Shown here: one piece after another, positions 1 through 9,041 of the stretch
How the letters are laid out: every line of letters starts with the position of its first letter
Numbering within the stretch: position 1 is the first letter of the stretch
NCBI GenBank assembly: GCA_002387845.1
Contig: DGLB01000044.1
Location: forward strand, 12,946-76,945
Direction of reading: 5' to 3'
Length of the DNA: 64,000 bases
DNA from: Stenotrophomonas maltophilia
Lineage (GTDB): Bacteria > Pseudomonadota > Gammaproteobacteria > Xanthomonadales > Xanthomonadaceae
Program-made: the position numbers and the translations under genes
Notes under the pieces: model-generated
The model's input: the letters and a program-made list of their open reading frames with translations, nothing else
Told to the model about the DNA's origin: nothing
The model's database searches: none

Positions 1-269
1 ATCCGGAAAAGCGCGCGTATGCCAGCGGCGGCCAGGTGATGACCGAAGCCGGCATCCATGCGCGCATTCAAGGCGATGTGTACGTGGCATTGGGGGAGCC
101 ACTGGGCAACAATGCCTGGGCGCTGCGCGTGCACATCAAGCCCTTCGTCCGCTGGATCTGGCTGGGTGCACTGCTGATGGCGCTGGGCGGGTTCATCACC
201 GCCGCCGACCGCCGCTTTCGTACCCCGCGTGCCGCGCACGACCCGCATGCCCCAGGAGTTTCCCCGTGA
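1..269 (+). CDS. ccmF: CcmF, cytochrome c heme lyase subunit (3' end only)
   Basis: This is the C-terminal end of CcmF, the large inner-membrane protein that works with CcmH/CcmI to attach heme to apocytochrome c in the periplasm. The gene enters from the left edge; the reading frame begins at base 3. The remaining ~88 residues contain the family's late motif GGQVMTEAGI, the ALGEPLG and HIKPFVRWIW blocks, and a last membrane helix (about LGALLMALGGFITAA) followed by a basic cytoplasmic tail. The TGA stop overlaps the GTG start of ccmG by four bases (GTGA), as expected for translational coupling in a ccm operon. Only the tail can be judged, but the identification is firm. Confidence 0.9.
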   Translation, partial: PEKRAYASGGQVMTEAGIHARIQGDVYVALGEPLGNNAWALRVHIKPFVRWIWLGALLMALGGFITAADRRFRTPRAAHDPHAPGVSP

Positions 270-877
270 ATGACCCCCGCCCCGCCTCCCGCCCGATTCC
301 GCCCATCGCCATCGTCATCGGCGTGCTGTTCTTCTTCGGGCTGCTCGGGTTGATGGTGTACGGGGTGATGAAATCCGGCGCGCCGGACCGCGACATCCTG
401 CCGTCGGCGCTGATCGGCAAGCCGGCACCGGCGTTTTCGCTGCCCATCCTGCATGACCCGGACACCAAGGTCAGCAGCGACGAACTGCGCGGTGCGCCCT
501 ATGTGCTGAACGTGTGGGGCAGCTGGTGCGCGGCCTGCCGCGAGGAACACCCGGTGCTGACTCGCTTTGCCGAAACCAAGCGCGTGCGCGTGATCGGCTA
601 CAACTGGAAGGACGAACCGGCCGACGCACTGCGCTGGCTGGAAACGCTGGGCAATCCGTTCGTGCTGGTGCTGGCCGACCTTGAGGGCCGCACCGCCATC
701 GACTGGGGGGTGACCGCCGCCCCGGAAACCTTCCTGGTGGACGCCAGTGGCGTGGTGCGCTGGAAGTACAGCGGCGCGCTCACCCAGCGCGTGATCGACA
801 CCCAGCTGCTGCCCGAGCTGGACAAACTGGAGCGTGTGCATGCGCAGCCTTCTGCTACGCCGCCGCCGGCCGAGTAA
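266..877 (+). CDS. ccmG: CcmG/DsbE, thiol:disulfide interchange protein of cytochrome c maturation
   Basis: This membrane-anchored periplasmic thioredoxin-like protein reduces the heme-binding cysteines of apocytochrome c or CcmH. It has 203 residues, normal for the family. One N-terminal membrane anchor (about residues 13-35) precedes a thioredoxin fold whose active site is WCAAC at 87-91. The cis-proline loop is the segment TAAPETF (about 150-156). The CAAC dipeptide between the cysteines differs from the more usual CPTC or CVPC of CcmG proteins. The GTG start overlaps the ccmF stop, with an AGGAG Shine-Dalgarno just upstream at 254-258. It is the second gene of the visible ccmF-G-H-I run. 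Confidence 0.92.
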   Translation: MNDPRPASRPIPPIAIVIGVLFFFGLLGLMVYGVMKSGAPDRDILPSALIGKPAPAFSLPILHDPDTKVSSDELRGAPYVLNVWGSWCAACREEHPVLTRFAETKRVRVIGYNWKDEPADALRWLETLGNPFVLVLADLEGRTAIDWGVTAAPETFLVDASGVVRWKYSGALTQRVIDTQLLPELDKLERVHAQPSATPPPAE

Positions 878-923
878 GCCGCGCGCTGCGCGCCGCACGA
901 TCGAAGCGCTTGCGCTGCCGGCG

Positions 924-1367
924 ATGCGCGTGCACATGGGCGCCCTGTTGTGGGCGTGGCTGCTGATACCCGTGCTTGCGTTCGCGCAGGCGGTGTCCGA
1001 CCCGACCCCGCTGCAGTATCGCGACGCCACCGAAGAGGCGCGCTTCCATGCGCTGGCCGCCGAGCTGCGCTGCGTGCAATGCCAGAACCAGTCACTGGCC
1101 GATTCCAATGCGCAGATCGCGCATGACCTGCGCCGTGAAGTGCTCACGCTGATGCAGCAGGGCCGCAGCGATGCGGAGATCAAGCAGTTCCTGGTCGAGC
1201 GCTACGGCGAATTCGTGCTGTACCGCCCGGCGATGGACGCGCGCAACAGCCTGCTCTGGTTCGGCCCACTGGCCGTGCTGGTGATCGGGGCAGGCACGCT
1301 GGTGTGGGTGGTGCGGCGTCGCAGCCGCAGCGTGCAGCCGATCAATGACAGCGAGGAACGCTGGTGA
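924..1367 (+). CDS. ccmH: CcmH, cytochrome c-type biogenesis protein (apocytochrome thioreductase subunit)
   Basis: This periplasm-facing membrane protein forms part of the heme ligation complex. From the ATG at 924 it has 147 residues: a signal or anchor segment (residues 5-23), the conserved LRCVQCQNQ motif with redox cysteines C50 and C53, a helical bundle, and a C-terminal transmembrane helix with a basic tail. The same frame is open back to a GTG at 834 and an ATG at 840, overlapping ccmG, with a weak TGGAG upstream. I prefer 924 because it puts a normal signal segment at the N terminus, but 840 is possible. The stop overlaps the GTG start of ccmI (GTGA). Confidence 0.88.
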   Translation: MRVHMGALLWAWLLIPVLAFAQAVSDPTPLQYRDATEEARFHALAAELRCVQCQNQSLADSNAQIAHDLRREVLTLMQQGRSDAEIKQFLVERYGEFVLYRPAMDARNSLLWFGPLAVLVIGAGTLVWVVRRRSRSVQPINDSEERW

Positions 1368-2350
1368 ACGGTTGGCTGATGACCCTCGCTGCCGTCGCGG
1401 CCACCGCCATGGCGATCGCCGTGCTGTGGCCGCTGCGCCAGGCCGGCCGGAAGGCCTTCATCGCCGCCTGCCTGATCATCGGTGTCGCCGGAGCCGCCCT
1501 GTATGCGTTGGTGGGCAGCCCGGTGACCCGCACCGATACGCCCACCGAATCGGCCGATCTCCAGCAGGGCATCCAGGACCTGCAACAAGCCCTCGAACGT
1601 GACCCGCAACGGGCGGATGGCTGGGCCTTGTTGGGCCGCTCGCAACTCGCGCTGGGCCAGCTGACCGAAGCCAGCACCGCTTACGCCCGCGCCGTCGCCC
1701 TTGCCCCTGACGAAGCCCCGTTGCTGGTGGAAGCCGCGCAGGCGCGCGCCCAGGGCCACCCGGCCCGCCAGTTCGACGACACCGCGCTGCAGTGGCTGCG
1801 CCACGCGCAGCAGGTGGAGCCACGCAATGAGCGCGCTGGCTGGTTGATCGGTGTCGCCCTACGCCAGCGCGGCCAGAATGCGGAAGCCGCTGCCACGTGG
1901 GAAGCGCTGCTGCCGCAGCTGGAACCGGGCGCTGCCACGGCGTTGCGCGAGCAGATCGCGATTGCACGTGGTGCAACTGCGGATGCGCCGGAAGCGGCAA
2001 CGTCCGCCTCGGCTGGCCTGCAGGTCAGCGTAACCGTGGACCCGGCCCTCGCGAAAACCCTGCCGGCCGATGCCACGGTGTTCGTGATCGCCCGCCAACC
2101 CGGCGGCCCGCCGATGCCGGTGGCGGTGGAGAAGCACGCCTTGCGTGGGCTGCCGCCGCAGATCACGCTGGATGACGCGGACAGCCCGATGCCTACGGCG
2201 AAGTTGTCAGCGCTGCAGGAGGTTGAGGTGTTTGCGCGGATCTCGCGCAGTGGACAGGCCAACCGTCAGGAAGGCGACATCGATTCGCCGGTGGTGCGCG
2301 TGCAGTTGCCGCATGCGGAAACGTTGAAGCTGGACCTCACCCAGCCGTAG
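1364..2350 (+). CDS. ccmI: CcmI/CycH, TPR protein of cytochrome c maturation
   Basis: CcmI is the chaperone-like subunit that presents apocytochrome c to the CcmF/H heme ligation module. The 328-residue protein has two N-terminal membrane helices (about 4-22 and 32-50), a periplasmic TPR region (about 65-190), and a C-terminal beta-rich domain (about 220-325) typical of gammaproteobacterial CcmI. It starts with GTG inside the ccmH stop. Its TAG stop is supplied by the GTAG head of a palindromic repeat (2347-2368), so the gene ends exactly at the repeat border. It is the last ccm gene; the next gene is convergent. Confidence 0.88.
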   Translation: MNGWLMTLAAVAATAMAIAVLWPLRQAGRKAFIAACLIIGVAGAALYALVGSPVTRTDTPTESADLQQGIQDLQQALERDPQRADGWALLGRSQLALGQLTEASTAYARAVALAPDEAPLLVEAAQARAQGHPARQFDDTALQWLRHAQQVEPRNERAGWLIGVALRQRGQNAEAAATWEALLPQLEPGAATALREQIAIARGATADAPEAATSASAGLQVSVTVDPALAKTLPADATVFVIARQPGGPPMPVAVEKHALRGLPPQITLDDADSPMPTAKLSALQEVEVFARISRSGQANRQEGDIDSPVVRVQLPHAETLKLDLTQP

Positions 2351-2368
2351 AGCCACGCCCTGCGTGGC
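2347..2368 (+). repeat. GTAG-headed palindromic (REP/SMAG-like) element
   Basis: This short element has a GTAG head followed by a 7-bp stem (GCCACGC/GCGTGGC) with a 3-nt loop. The same sequence recurs at 3579-3600 and, inverted, at 3625-3646. The TAG of the head is the stop codon of ccmI. It lies between convergent ccmI and the Lrp-type gene, where such a hairpin could protect mRNA ends or help termination, although no T-run follows. It matches the GTAG-type REP elements called SMAG in Stenotrophomonas maltophilia. Confidence 0.75.
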
Positions 2369-2374
2369 ACCGCA

Positions 2375-2842
2375 TCACCCCGTCTCCAACGGCAGCATCA
2401 ATCCCCGCTTCACCACCCCCAACGCCACGTTCGTGGTGAAGCGCTTCACGTTCGGGTTCTCGCCCACCATCCGCGCCATCAGGGCGTCGTACGTCTCGGT
2501 ATCCGGCGCGGCGATGATCAGGATGAAGTCGGCCTCACCGGTCACATAGAACGCCTGTTGCACATGCACCTGCGACGCCAGCCAGGCACGAAACTGGGCC
2601 AGCAGCTCCGGATGCTCGCGTTCCACCTGCACCTGCACCACGAACAGCGTCGGTCGGCCCACCTGTTTGGGGTCGACCACCGACACATCGCGCACGATCA
2701 CCCCGGCATCGCGCATCCGCCGCACCCGGCGCTGTACCGCCGAGGCGGACAGCGCGACCTGCTCGGCCAGCCGCTCGGCGGTCTGCCCGGCGTCTTCCTG
2801 CAGCAGGTTGAGTAGCTGGCGGTCGAAGCGGTCCAGGTTCAT
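2375..2842 (-). CDS. Lrp/AsnC-family transcriptional regulator
   Basis: This is a 155-residue DNA-binding regulator with the two domains usual for the feast/famine family. An N-terminal winged helix-turn-helix (about residues 1-60, with the LSASAVQRRVRRM recognition region) is followed by a RAM ligand-binding and oligomerisation domain (about 70-150, including the YVTGEADFILII strand). The length is normal for the family. The effector is probably an amino acid, but the target cannot be read from sequence. It faces away from the neighbouring glutathione S-transferase-like gene, and the 119-bp gap between them holds both start regions. There is no sign of truncation. Confidence 0.88.
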   Translation of the reverse strand: MNLDRFDRQLLNLLQEDAGQTAERLAEQVALSASAVQRRVRRMRDAGVIVRDVSVVDPKQVGRPTLFVVQVQVEREHPELLAQFRAWLASQVHVQQAFYVTGEADFILIIAAPDTETYDALMARMVGENPNVKRFTTNVALGVVKRGLMLPLETG

Positions 2843-2961
2843 GCCGGCATGATACCCGCGCCATCGGGCGGAAAAAACGCGGTGCGCCCCACCTGAACGC
2901 GGCGGTTCCGCGGGCCCCGACGTTTAGGCTGACGGACCTTCAACGCGGCGTCCATGGCCCC

Positions 2962-3582
2962 ATGAAACTCCTGTACCAGACCCACTCCCCCTTTGCCCGC
3001 AAGGTACTGGTGTTCGCCCATGAGGTCGGCCTTGCCGAACGGATCGAGGTGATCCACCACGAAACCAGCCCCACCCTGCGCAATAATGAAGTCTTCGCGC
3101 AGAACCCGCTCGGCAAGGTGCCGGTGCTGCTGCGTCCCGGGGCGGAGCCGCTGTTCGATTCGGACGTGATCTGCGCATATCTCGATACGCTGCATGCGGG
3201 ACCGCGGTGGATGCCTGCCGCCGGCGAAGCGCGCTGGCGGGCGCTGCGGCTGCAGGCGGCGGCGCAGGGGCTGGCGGAGGCGGGTATTGCGCTGCGGTGG
3301 GAAACGGTGCGGCGGCCGGCGGCGCTGCGTTACCAAGCGCTCGCGGATGGATATCTTGAGAAGCTGGTGGCGACGTATGACTGGCTTGAGCGGCAGGCCG
3401 AGCTGGAGCCGCCGTTCCATGTGGGGCACGTGGCGTTGGGGACCGCGCTGAGCTGGTTGGCGTTCCGGGAACTGACCGGGTTTCGGGACGGAAGGCCGCG
3501 GCTGGCCGGTTGGTTCGATGCGTTTGAGCAGCGCGGGTCGATGCAGGCCACCCACCTCCACGGCGAAACCCACGACGCGTAG
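2962..3582 (+). CDS. Glutathione S-transferase family protein (YibF-like)
   Basis: This 206-residue protein begins with a thioredoxin-like GST N-terminal domain. It carries the S-P-F-A-R-K motif (residues 9-14) near the putative catalytic position, the NPLGKVPVL block that carries the glutathione-binding loop, and the LFDSDVICAYLD segment. An all-helical C-terminal domain follows. The overall pattern is closest to the YibF/GST-like group. Substrate is unknown. The ATG at 2962 has no strong Shine-Dalgarno. The TAG stop at 3580-3582 lies in the GTAG head of a palindromic repeat, so the last residues may have been set by the repeat. Confidence 0.82.
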   Translation: MKLLYQTHSPFARKVLVFAHEVGLAERIEVIHHETSPTLRNNEVFAQNPLGKVPVLLRPGAEPLFDSDVICAYLDTLHAGPRWMPAAGEARWRALRLQAAAQGLAEAGIALRWETVRRPAALRYQALADGYLEKLVATYDWLERQAELEPPFHVGHVALGTALSWLAFRELTGFRDGRPRLAGWFDAFEQRGSMQATHLHGETHDA

Positions 3583-3646
3583 AGCCACGCCCTGCGTGGC
3601 TGTTGTTCGTTCCGGCACCGCGAAGCCACGCAGGGCGTGGCTCTAC
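3579..3646. repeat. Inverted pair of GTAG palindromes (REPIN-like)
   Basis: Two copies of the element seen at 2347 face each other, at 3579-3600 forward and 3625-3646 reverse, separated by 24 bp. The pair can fold into a long composite hairpin. The forward copy supplies the stop codon of the preceding GST-like gene. The arrangement matches the dimeric form of REP elements (REPINs). It lies about 80 bp upstream of the metX start. Confidence 0.75.
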
Positions 3647-3725
3647 GTGGCTTTCTACCGGCGCGGCGATGCAGCGTGCCGCCCGTTGACACCCGCCGCG
3701 CGGGCCGGCCCGGTAAACTGGGGGC

Positions 3726-4838
3726 ATGACCGAATTCATCCCGCCCGGTACCCGTTACCACGCCCTGCCCTCGCCCTTCGCCTTCAAGCGTGGCGGCCAT
3801 CTGCATGGGGCGCATGTGGCCTTCGAGACCTGGGGCACGTTGAATGCCGAGGCCAGCAACGCGGTGCTCATCGTCACCGGCCTCTCCCCGGACGCGCATG
3901 CGGCGGCCAACGCCGACAACCCCGCACCCGGCTGGTGGGAAGCCATGGTCGGCCCCGGCAAGCCGATCGACACCGACCGCTGGTTCGTCGTCTGCGTGAA
4001 CTCGCTCGGCAGCTGCAAGGGCTCCACCGGCCCGGCGTCCATTGATCCCACCACCGGCGAACCCTACCGGCTCAGCTACCCCGAACTCTCCATTGAGGAC
4101 GGTGCACGCGCCGCCGTGGACGTCGTGCGTGCGCTGGGCATCACCGAACTGGCCTGCGTGATCGGCAACTCCATGGGCGGCATGACCGCGCTGGCGCTGC
4201 TGCACCAGCACCCGGGCATCGCCCGCAGCCACATCAACATTTCCGGCAGCGCGCAGGCATTGCCGTTCTCCATCGCCATCCGCTCGCTGCAGCGCGAGGC
4301 GATCCGCCTGGACCCGCAGTGGAACGGCGGGCGCTACACCGAAACCAACTACCCGGAATCCGGCATGCGCATGGCGCGCAAGCTCGGCGTCATCACCTAC
4401 CGTTCCGCGCTGGAATGGGACGGGCGATTCGGTCGGGTGCGGCTGGACTCGGACCAGACCGACGATGATCCGTTCGGGCTGGAGTTCCAGGTGGAAAGCT
4501 ATCTGGAAGGCCACGCCCGCCGCTTCGTGCGCTTCTTCGATCCGAACTGCTACCTGTACCTGAGCCGCTCGATGGACTGGTTCGACCTGGCCGAGTATGC
4601 CGGCGGCGACGTCATGGCCGGCCTCGCGCAGATCAAGGTGCAGAAAGCGCTGGCCATCGGCGCGAACACCGACATCCTGTTCCCGGTGCAGCAGCAACAG
4701 CAGATTGCCGACGGCCTGCGCGCCGGGGGAGCCGACGCGCAGTTCATTGGGTTGGACTCGCCGCAGGGGCATGATGCGTTTCTGGTGGACTTCGAGCGGT
4801 TTGGGCCGGCGGTGCGCGCGTTCCTGGACGCGCAGTAG
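3726..4838 (+). CDS. metX: MetX-family acyltransferase, probably serine O-succinyltransferase
   Basis: This alpha/beta-hydrolase-fold acyltransferase has 370 residues. The nucleophile elbow is GNSMGGM (S149), with the remaining triad residues D316 (in GANTDILFP) and H349 (in SPQGHDAF). MetX enzymes classically acetylate homoserine. In Xanthomonas and Stenotrophomonas the orthologue has been reported to succinylate serine instead, feeding cysteine synthesis. I infer the latter from lineage and overall pattern, not from a decisive residue. The ATG at 3726 follows a GGGGG Shine-Dalgarno. Upstream, TTGACA at 3686 and TAAACT at 3714 are 22 bp apart, too far for a standard promoter. It ends 18 bp from the convergent end of the large minus-strand operon. 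Confidence 0.85.
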   Translation: MTEFIPPGTRYHALPSPFAFKRGGHLHGAHVAFETWGTLNAEASNAVLIVTGLSPDAHAAANADNPAPGWWEAMVGPGKPIDTDRWFVVCVNSLGSCKGSTGPASIDPTTGEPYRLSYPELSIEDGARAAVDVVRALGITELACVIGNSMGGMTALALLHQHPGIARSHINISGSAQALPFSIAIRSLQREAIRLDPQWNGGRYTETNYPESGMRMARKLGVITYRSALEWDGRFGRVRLDSDQTDDDPFGLEFQVESYLEGHARRFVRFFDPNCYLYLSRSMDWFDLAEYAGGDVMAGLAQIKVQKALAIGANTDILFPVQQQQQIADGLRAGGADAQFIGLDSPQGHDAFLVDFERFGPAVRAFLDAQ

Positions 4839-4856
4839 TCAGCCCGAACGACCGTT

Positions 4857-6335
4857 TCAGGGCACCAGCGGTACCGAGACGCTCGGGAAGTTCGGCGTCA
4901 CCGTCCAGGTCTCGCCTTGGTCGAAACTCACCCACACCCGCACGCGGAACGCGTGATGCAGGTCGAGCGTCCTCAGAAAGTCCTTGGGGATGACCACCGT
5001 GCCGTCCATGCCCAGTCCCTGCTCCACCTCCGTGGCGGTCAAGCGGCGCGCCTGCGTGACCGTCACTTTCGTCGGCGTGTTGTCCGGCGTCACGCCGTCC
5101 ACCTCGATGGTGACGCACTGGTCAACGGAGACGAAGACCCACGCACGCAGGCTCAGCGTGGCACCGGTCTCGGGCACCGCCGCCAGGCTCAGCTGCCCGG
5201 TGCCGGCCGCCCCGTCCACCTGGATGTGCGGCAGACCGCTCAACGTCAACACCCGCAACTGGCGCTGCTTCGAAACGTAGGTCCGCCCTTTGCTGTCGAT
5301 CACCTCGTAGTGCACAGGCAACGTGCGGCCGATGAAGAAGGCCAGCTTGTCCTTGGGGATGCGGTAGTCCCGTCCCCCCGGCGTTGTCGGCACCTCGGTC
5401 CGATAGGCACCGGCCGACGCGGGATCCGCCCATTGCATCCACACCTGGTCCCCTTCCTGAAGCTCGGCGCTGTCATGCAGGCTGACCAGCGGTCCGCTGA
5501 GCGCACGGTCGGGATCCAGCGTCACGGTATCGCCGGTGCCGGCACTGTTGTGGATGTGCGGCCAGTCGAACGTGCGCGGCGGAGCGCTGGCACTGACGTC
5601 CACCGGCGCATAGCGCGCCAATGCGCCGGTATTGCCCGCGCGGTCGACCACCCGGTAGCGCGCCTGCCGTGGCCCGTCGCCGCGAAGACGGATCATCGTA
5701 CCGGTAAAGGTCAACAGGATCGGAGCCCCTACCGTTTCCACGGTATGGGTATCCACGAGCAGATCGTCGTCCTGCTGCGTGTCCCAGTAGTAATGGATCA
5801 CGTCGCCGGGCTTCACAGTGTCGTAGGCCGGCACTTCCGCCTGCACGATGTCATCGAACTCGTTGAGGTATTCCGCCGTCACACCTTCGTCCACCACGCG
5901 CTCTGGAAACACCAGTATCCCGCCGTTGGCTCCCAGCTCCGGACGGGTACGGTCCACGGTGAGGGTGAGCGGATGGGATTCCACTTCGAACTGGTTGGAG
6001 GTCATCAACCGGTAGATGACCCGGTGCACGCCCTCCTGCAGGTGCAGGTCCTCCACGTCGAACTGCCGGTCCGCCGGCTGCACGGGTTGGGTGAAGTGGC
6101 GTGTCTCCACTACCCCGCCGTTCCAGAGCAGGATCAGCCGCTCCGGCATTTCCGGTGACGGCGTGGAGTTCTCCCACATCGCCACGTCGATGCGAAGGGG
6201 GGCCTCCAGTGCCGACACCGGCAGCAGATTGGTCTCGCCGCCGGGAATGTCCGGCAGCGCGGCCGCCGTGGTGGGCGGCGGCATCACCACCGGCAGGTTC
6301 CGCCGCGTGTCCGGCGGCGCGTTCAGGGCAGACAT
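4857..6335 (-). CDS. Ig-like multidomain protein, last gene of the P47/RHS operon
   Basis: This 492-residue protein has no recognised enzymatic domain. It consists of about four beta-rich Ig-like units. Typical motifs are DGPRQARYRVVDRAGNTG (about 220-240) and GDQVWMQWADP (about 300), of the kind seen in bacterial big-domain repeat proteins. The last ~95 residues (ending WVSFDQGETW) resemble the C-terminal end of the operon's first gene (30092-31528), which ends VSFDAGETFF. The N-terminal 40 residues are proline-rich. There is no signal peptide and no membrane segment. The ATG at 6335 follows GAGGG at a good distance, 10 bp after the preceding stop. The role is unknown and probably structural. 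Confidence 0.72.
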   Translation of the reverse strand: MSALNAPPDTRRNLPVVMPPPTTAAALPDIPGGETNLLPVSALEAPLRIDVAMWENSTPSPEMPERLILLWNGGVVETRHFTQPVQPADRQFDVEDLHLQEGVHRVIYRLMTSNQFEVESHPLTLTVDRTRPELGANGGILVFPERVVDEGVTAEYLNEFDDIVQAEVPAYDTVKPGDVIHYYWDTQQDDDLLVDTHTVETVGAPILLTFTGTMIRLRGDGPRQARYRVVDRAGNTGALARYAPVDVSASAPPRTFDWPHIHNSAGTGDTVTLDPDRALSGPLVSLHDSAELQEGDQVWMQWADPASAGAYRTEVPTTPGGRDYRIPKDKLAFFIGRTLPVHYEVIDSKGRTYVSKQRQLRVLTLSGLPHIQVDGAAGTGQLSLAAVPETGATLSLRAWVFVSVDQCVTIEVDGVTPDNTPTKVTVTQARRLTATEVEQGLGMDGTVVIPKDFLRTLDLHHAFRVRVWVSFDQGETWTVTPNFPSVSVPLVP

Positions 6336-6345
6336 GGATGCACCC

Positions 6346-8994
6346 TCAAATGGGACAGGAGTTGTTGCCGTAGTACATGCCCACCCAGGAGGTGGTGATC
6401 TTCGAGGTCACCTGGTTTCCGTCGAACGTGAAGGCGTACTGGATCTCGGCGGTACCGGTAGGCCCCTCTCCGTCCGGATCGTAGGTGGGCAGAATCTTCT
6501 CCGCGTACGGCCCCACCTTCCAGATGAATCCCGTCACCTCGCCCGGTGCCAGGTTCCAGGTTTCCGTCTGGACCGCGTCCGGAATCGGCTCCTCCTTTTC
6601 CATCCCGCGATACGGTGTCCAGGTGAGCGTGATCGAGTCGCCCTCCTTCAGATACGCCGAAAGGTCCGGCACCTCGACGCGCAGATGGTCGTTGTTGTCC
6701 ACCAACGACCCGCAGTTCAGCATCAGCTTGTCGCCGATCAGGATCGCGTCCGGGAACGTCGGTGCGTCCGGGGTGATGATGATGGCGTTGACGTCGACCG
6801 ACGTCATTCCGGAGCGTTGCTCGTTGGGCGAATCCGGGTGGCCAATGCGGTAATGCACCTTCAGGTCGTCATTGTTCTGGCCCGCTTCAATGATCGCCCA
6901 GGGAATCTTGACCTCGATGAGGTCACCGGGCTGCTCGGTTCCGGCCACCTTGTAGCGGGCTTCCTCGACCAGGGTGGGTCCCCAGTAGAAATCGATGATC
7001 TCGTCGGCGATGACGGGGGCATACATGACGAACTCGAGATCCGCATCCTGGTTGTTGTCCTCCGGCCGCAGCTCGTTGTCGACGCCGCTGGTCGCGCCCC
7101 TTACGACGGCCAACGCCAGCGCCGGATTCACTGGATCCGGCAGCTCGGGATAGACCGGTCCGGGAAGCGAGAGATTGAGATTCACGGTCGCGGGGGGGGA
7201 TGGGAACACCACGTCGCCGCGCCTGATGCGATAGCTGAAGGTGATCTCCACGTCGCCCGTCGCGGCACCGTACTCGCGCTGGAGCGTCTCCCACGAAATT
7301 CCGTAGTACAACGGAAAGCCCGGCGGCGTTCCGATCGGCTGCGGCTGGTGGGTGGTCGACCCCCAGGTGATCCACACTTCATCCGTGGACTTCCAGTTGT
7401 CGAATTCGGGAATCGCGATCTCGACCCCCTCGGCTGCGTCCTCCAACCCGATCCAGTCCTTCTCCGGCGTCACCTGCGGCATCAACGGGGCCAGCAGGTT
7501 CGCCGGCAGCGCTCCCAGCGCGACCCGGGCGCGGGTGTACTCAGAGGTGCCACTGCGGTTACCGGCCTCGTCTTCCAGCACATAGATCAGCACGCAACCG
7601 CCATCGCCCACCTCCTCCACCAGGGCCCGGGGCACGTGCAGGGGCATGGGCACAGTGGTAACGACGGCCTCTTCATAGGGCAGCTCGCTGGGGTCGGCCG
7701 GCAAGTGGTTCAACCACCAGAAGTACACCTTGTCTCCCACCTGGAAGTCCGCATAGGCCGGCAGCGTCCACGGCGCGCCATTGGGCTCGTTCTGTTCGAG
7801 ATAGTCGTCGGTGATATCGACATCGGGCAGCCCCGGAGCGCCGGGCATCCGGCCCTCCCACGGCGGCGTGGTATCGACGATCAAGGGTACGGCCAGCGAG
7901 TAGCTGCCCTCGTCGTCACCAACATTCCAGCCCTTGTGGTAGTACCTGACCAGCATGGGACCGTCGGGTTGCAGGTGGATGGGATCCAGCACCATCACGA
8001 TGGGAAAACCGGTGACGGGTACCGGGTCGGTGACAATCACCTCCAGCGCCTTGATCCAGTCCGCAGTGACCGGGTCATGCCCCTTGGCCCAGTACAGAAT
8101 CAGTTTTTCGCTCACGCCCGGCGGCGGAAGGTTTGCCCATTCCGGAATCAGGACCTCCAACCCCTCGTTATCGTGCACCACGCGGGGCTGCAGCAACCCG
8201 GTGGTCAGATTGACGAAATCGGCGTCGTGGAACTCCGGAAGCGGCATCTGCGCTTCCTGGTCCAGATCGACGTCTACATTCGTGTACTCCGACGGCAGGC
8301 TGGGATTGTTGAAGCTATCCGTCACCACGAACCGGGCAAGTCGCGGCCCATCGCCACTGGCAATGACCATTGCGCCAGGAATGTCCACGACGATCGGACT
8401 GCCAACCTCCCCGGGAGCAACCGTATGACTGACGCCGGCGTCGTGGTCCTCGTCCTCCGTGGTGTCCCAGGTGAGGGTGATGACATCAGCAGTGGCCATG
8501 CTGGTGTACACCGGCACGGTCACGGGCACCTTGTTGCCGTTGTCGGTCAGATACTGGGTGGTGATGGTGGGCACGTCGAAGATCAACACGCTTCCTGCCG
8601 GAATCTCGGGGGCCTTCTTGTCGACGCGCAGGTTGATCTGCTGGGACGCCTGGCCTGGATCGGCCCCGATGGTGATCAGGTAGCTGAGCGTGTGGTCACC
8701 GTCGGTCATTTTCGCCACCGGCAGCGTGGCTTTCAGGTCGTCAATCGTATATGCCGCGCTGAACGTAATCCGATGGAAGGACGTGTCATCCCAGAACACA
8801 TTCATTTCGTGCTTGATCTGATCGGTGGGAAGATCCCCGCCCCAGTCGGGGATGATCACCACGAGCGGCTTGTCGGCCAGATCGGCGGGGACGATGTAGG
8901 TATGATTTTCCCCGCCGACGGGAATCAAACCGTCCACCTCCGGCTTGGGGAGCACGCGCGGTGTGGCACCGGTCGCGCTGGAAGTCTTCTTCAT
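6346..8994 (-). CDS. Large Ig-like repeat protein (882 aa)
   Basis: The function is not recognised. The protein is an almost continuous chain of beta-sandwich-like units, each ~90-110 residues. Recurrent signatures include [IV]PEW/PEFxxW, [IV]x[IL]xWGxT, and DGGCVLIYVLEDEAGNRS. It is a paralogue of the upstream neighbour (9042-11030); the two share the whole order of units over their C-terminal ~650 residues and both end with a Cys three residues from the C terminus. This copy has an extra ~200 residues at its N terminus. I chose the ATG at 8994 because GAGGA lies seven bases before it. An ATG at 9045 in the same frame lacks this. No signal peptide or membrane helix is seen. Confidence 0.72.
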   Translation of the reverse strand: MKKTSSATGATPRVLPKPEVDGLIPVGGENHTYIVPADLADKPLVVIIPDWGGDLPTDQIKHEMNVFWDDTSFHRITFSAAYTIDDLKATLPVAKMTDGDHTLSYLITIGADPGQASQQINLRVDKKAPEIPAGSVLIFDVPTITTQYLTDNGNKVPVTVPVYTSMATADVITLTWDTTEDEDHDAGVSHTVAPGEVGSPIVVDIPGAMVIASGDGPRLARFVVTDSFNNPSLPSEYTNVDVDLDQEAQMPLPEFHDADFVNLTTGLLQPRVVHDNEGLEVLIPEWANLPPPGVSEKLILYWAKGHDPVTADWIKALEVIVTDPVPVTGFPIVMVLDPIHLQPDGPMLVRYYHKGWNVGDDEGSYSLAVPLIVDTTPPWEGRMPGAPGLPDVDITDDYLEQNEPNGAPWTLPAYADFQVGDKVYFWWLNHLPADPSELPYEEAVVTTVPMPLHVPRALVEEVGDGGCVLIYVLEDEAGNRSGTSEYTRARVALGALPANLLAPLMPQVTPEKDWIGLEDAAEGVEIAIPEFDNWKSTDEVWITWGSTTHQPQPIGTPPGFPLYYGISWETLQREYGAATGDVEITFSYRIRRGDVVFPSPPATVNLNLSLPGPVYPELPDPVNPALALAVVRGATSGVDNELRPEDNNQDADLEFVMYAPVIADEIIDFYWGPTLVEEARYKVAGTEQPGDLIEVKIPWAIIEAGQNNDDLKVHYRIGHPDSPNEQRSGMTSVDVNAIIITPDAPTFPDAILIGDKLMLNCGSLVDNNDHLRVEVPDLSAYLKEGDSITLTWTPYRGMEKEEPIPDAVQTETWNLAPGEVTGFIWKVGPYAEKILPTYDPDGEGPTGTAEIQYAFTFDGNQVTSKITTSWVGMYYGNNSCPI

Positions 8995-9041
8995 CACCGT
9001 ATCCTCTTGTGGGGACGGGGCAGCCATGACCCTGTCCCGGG

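Noticed and set aside
3686..3719. TTGACA...TAAACT as the metX promoter
   Set aside because: The 22-bp spacing is too long for a standard sigma-70 promoter.
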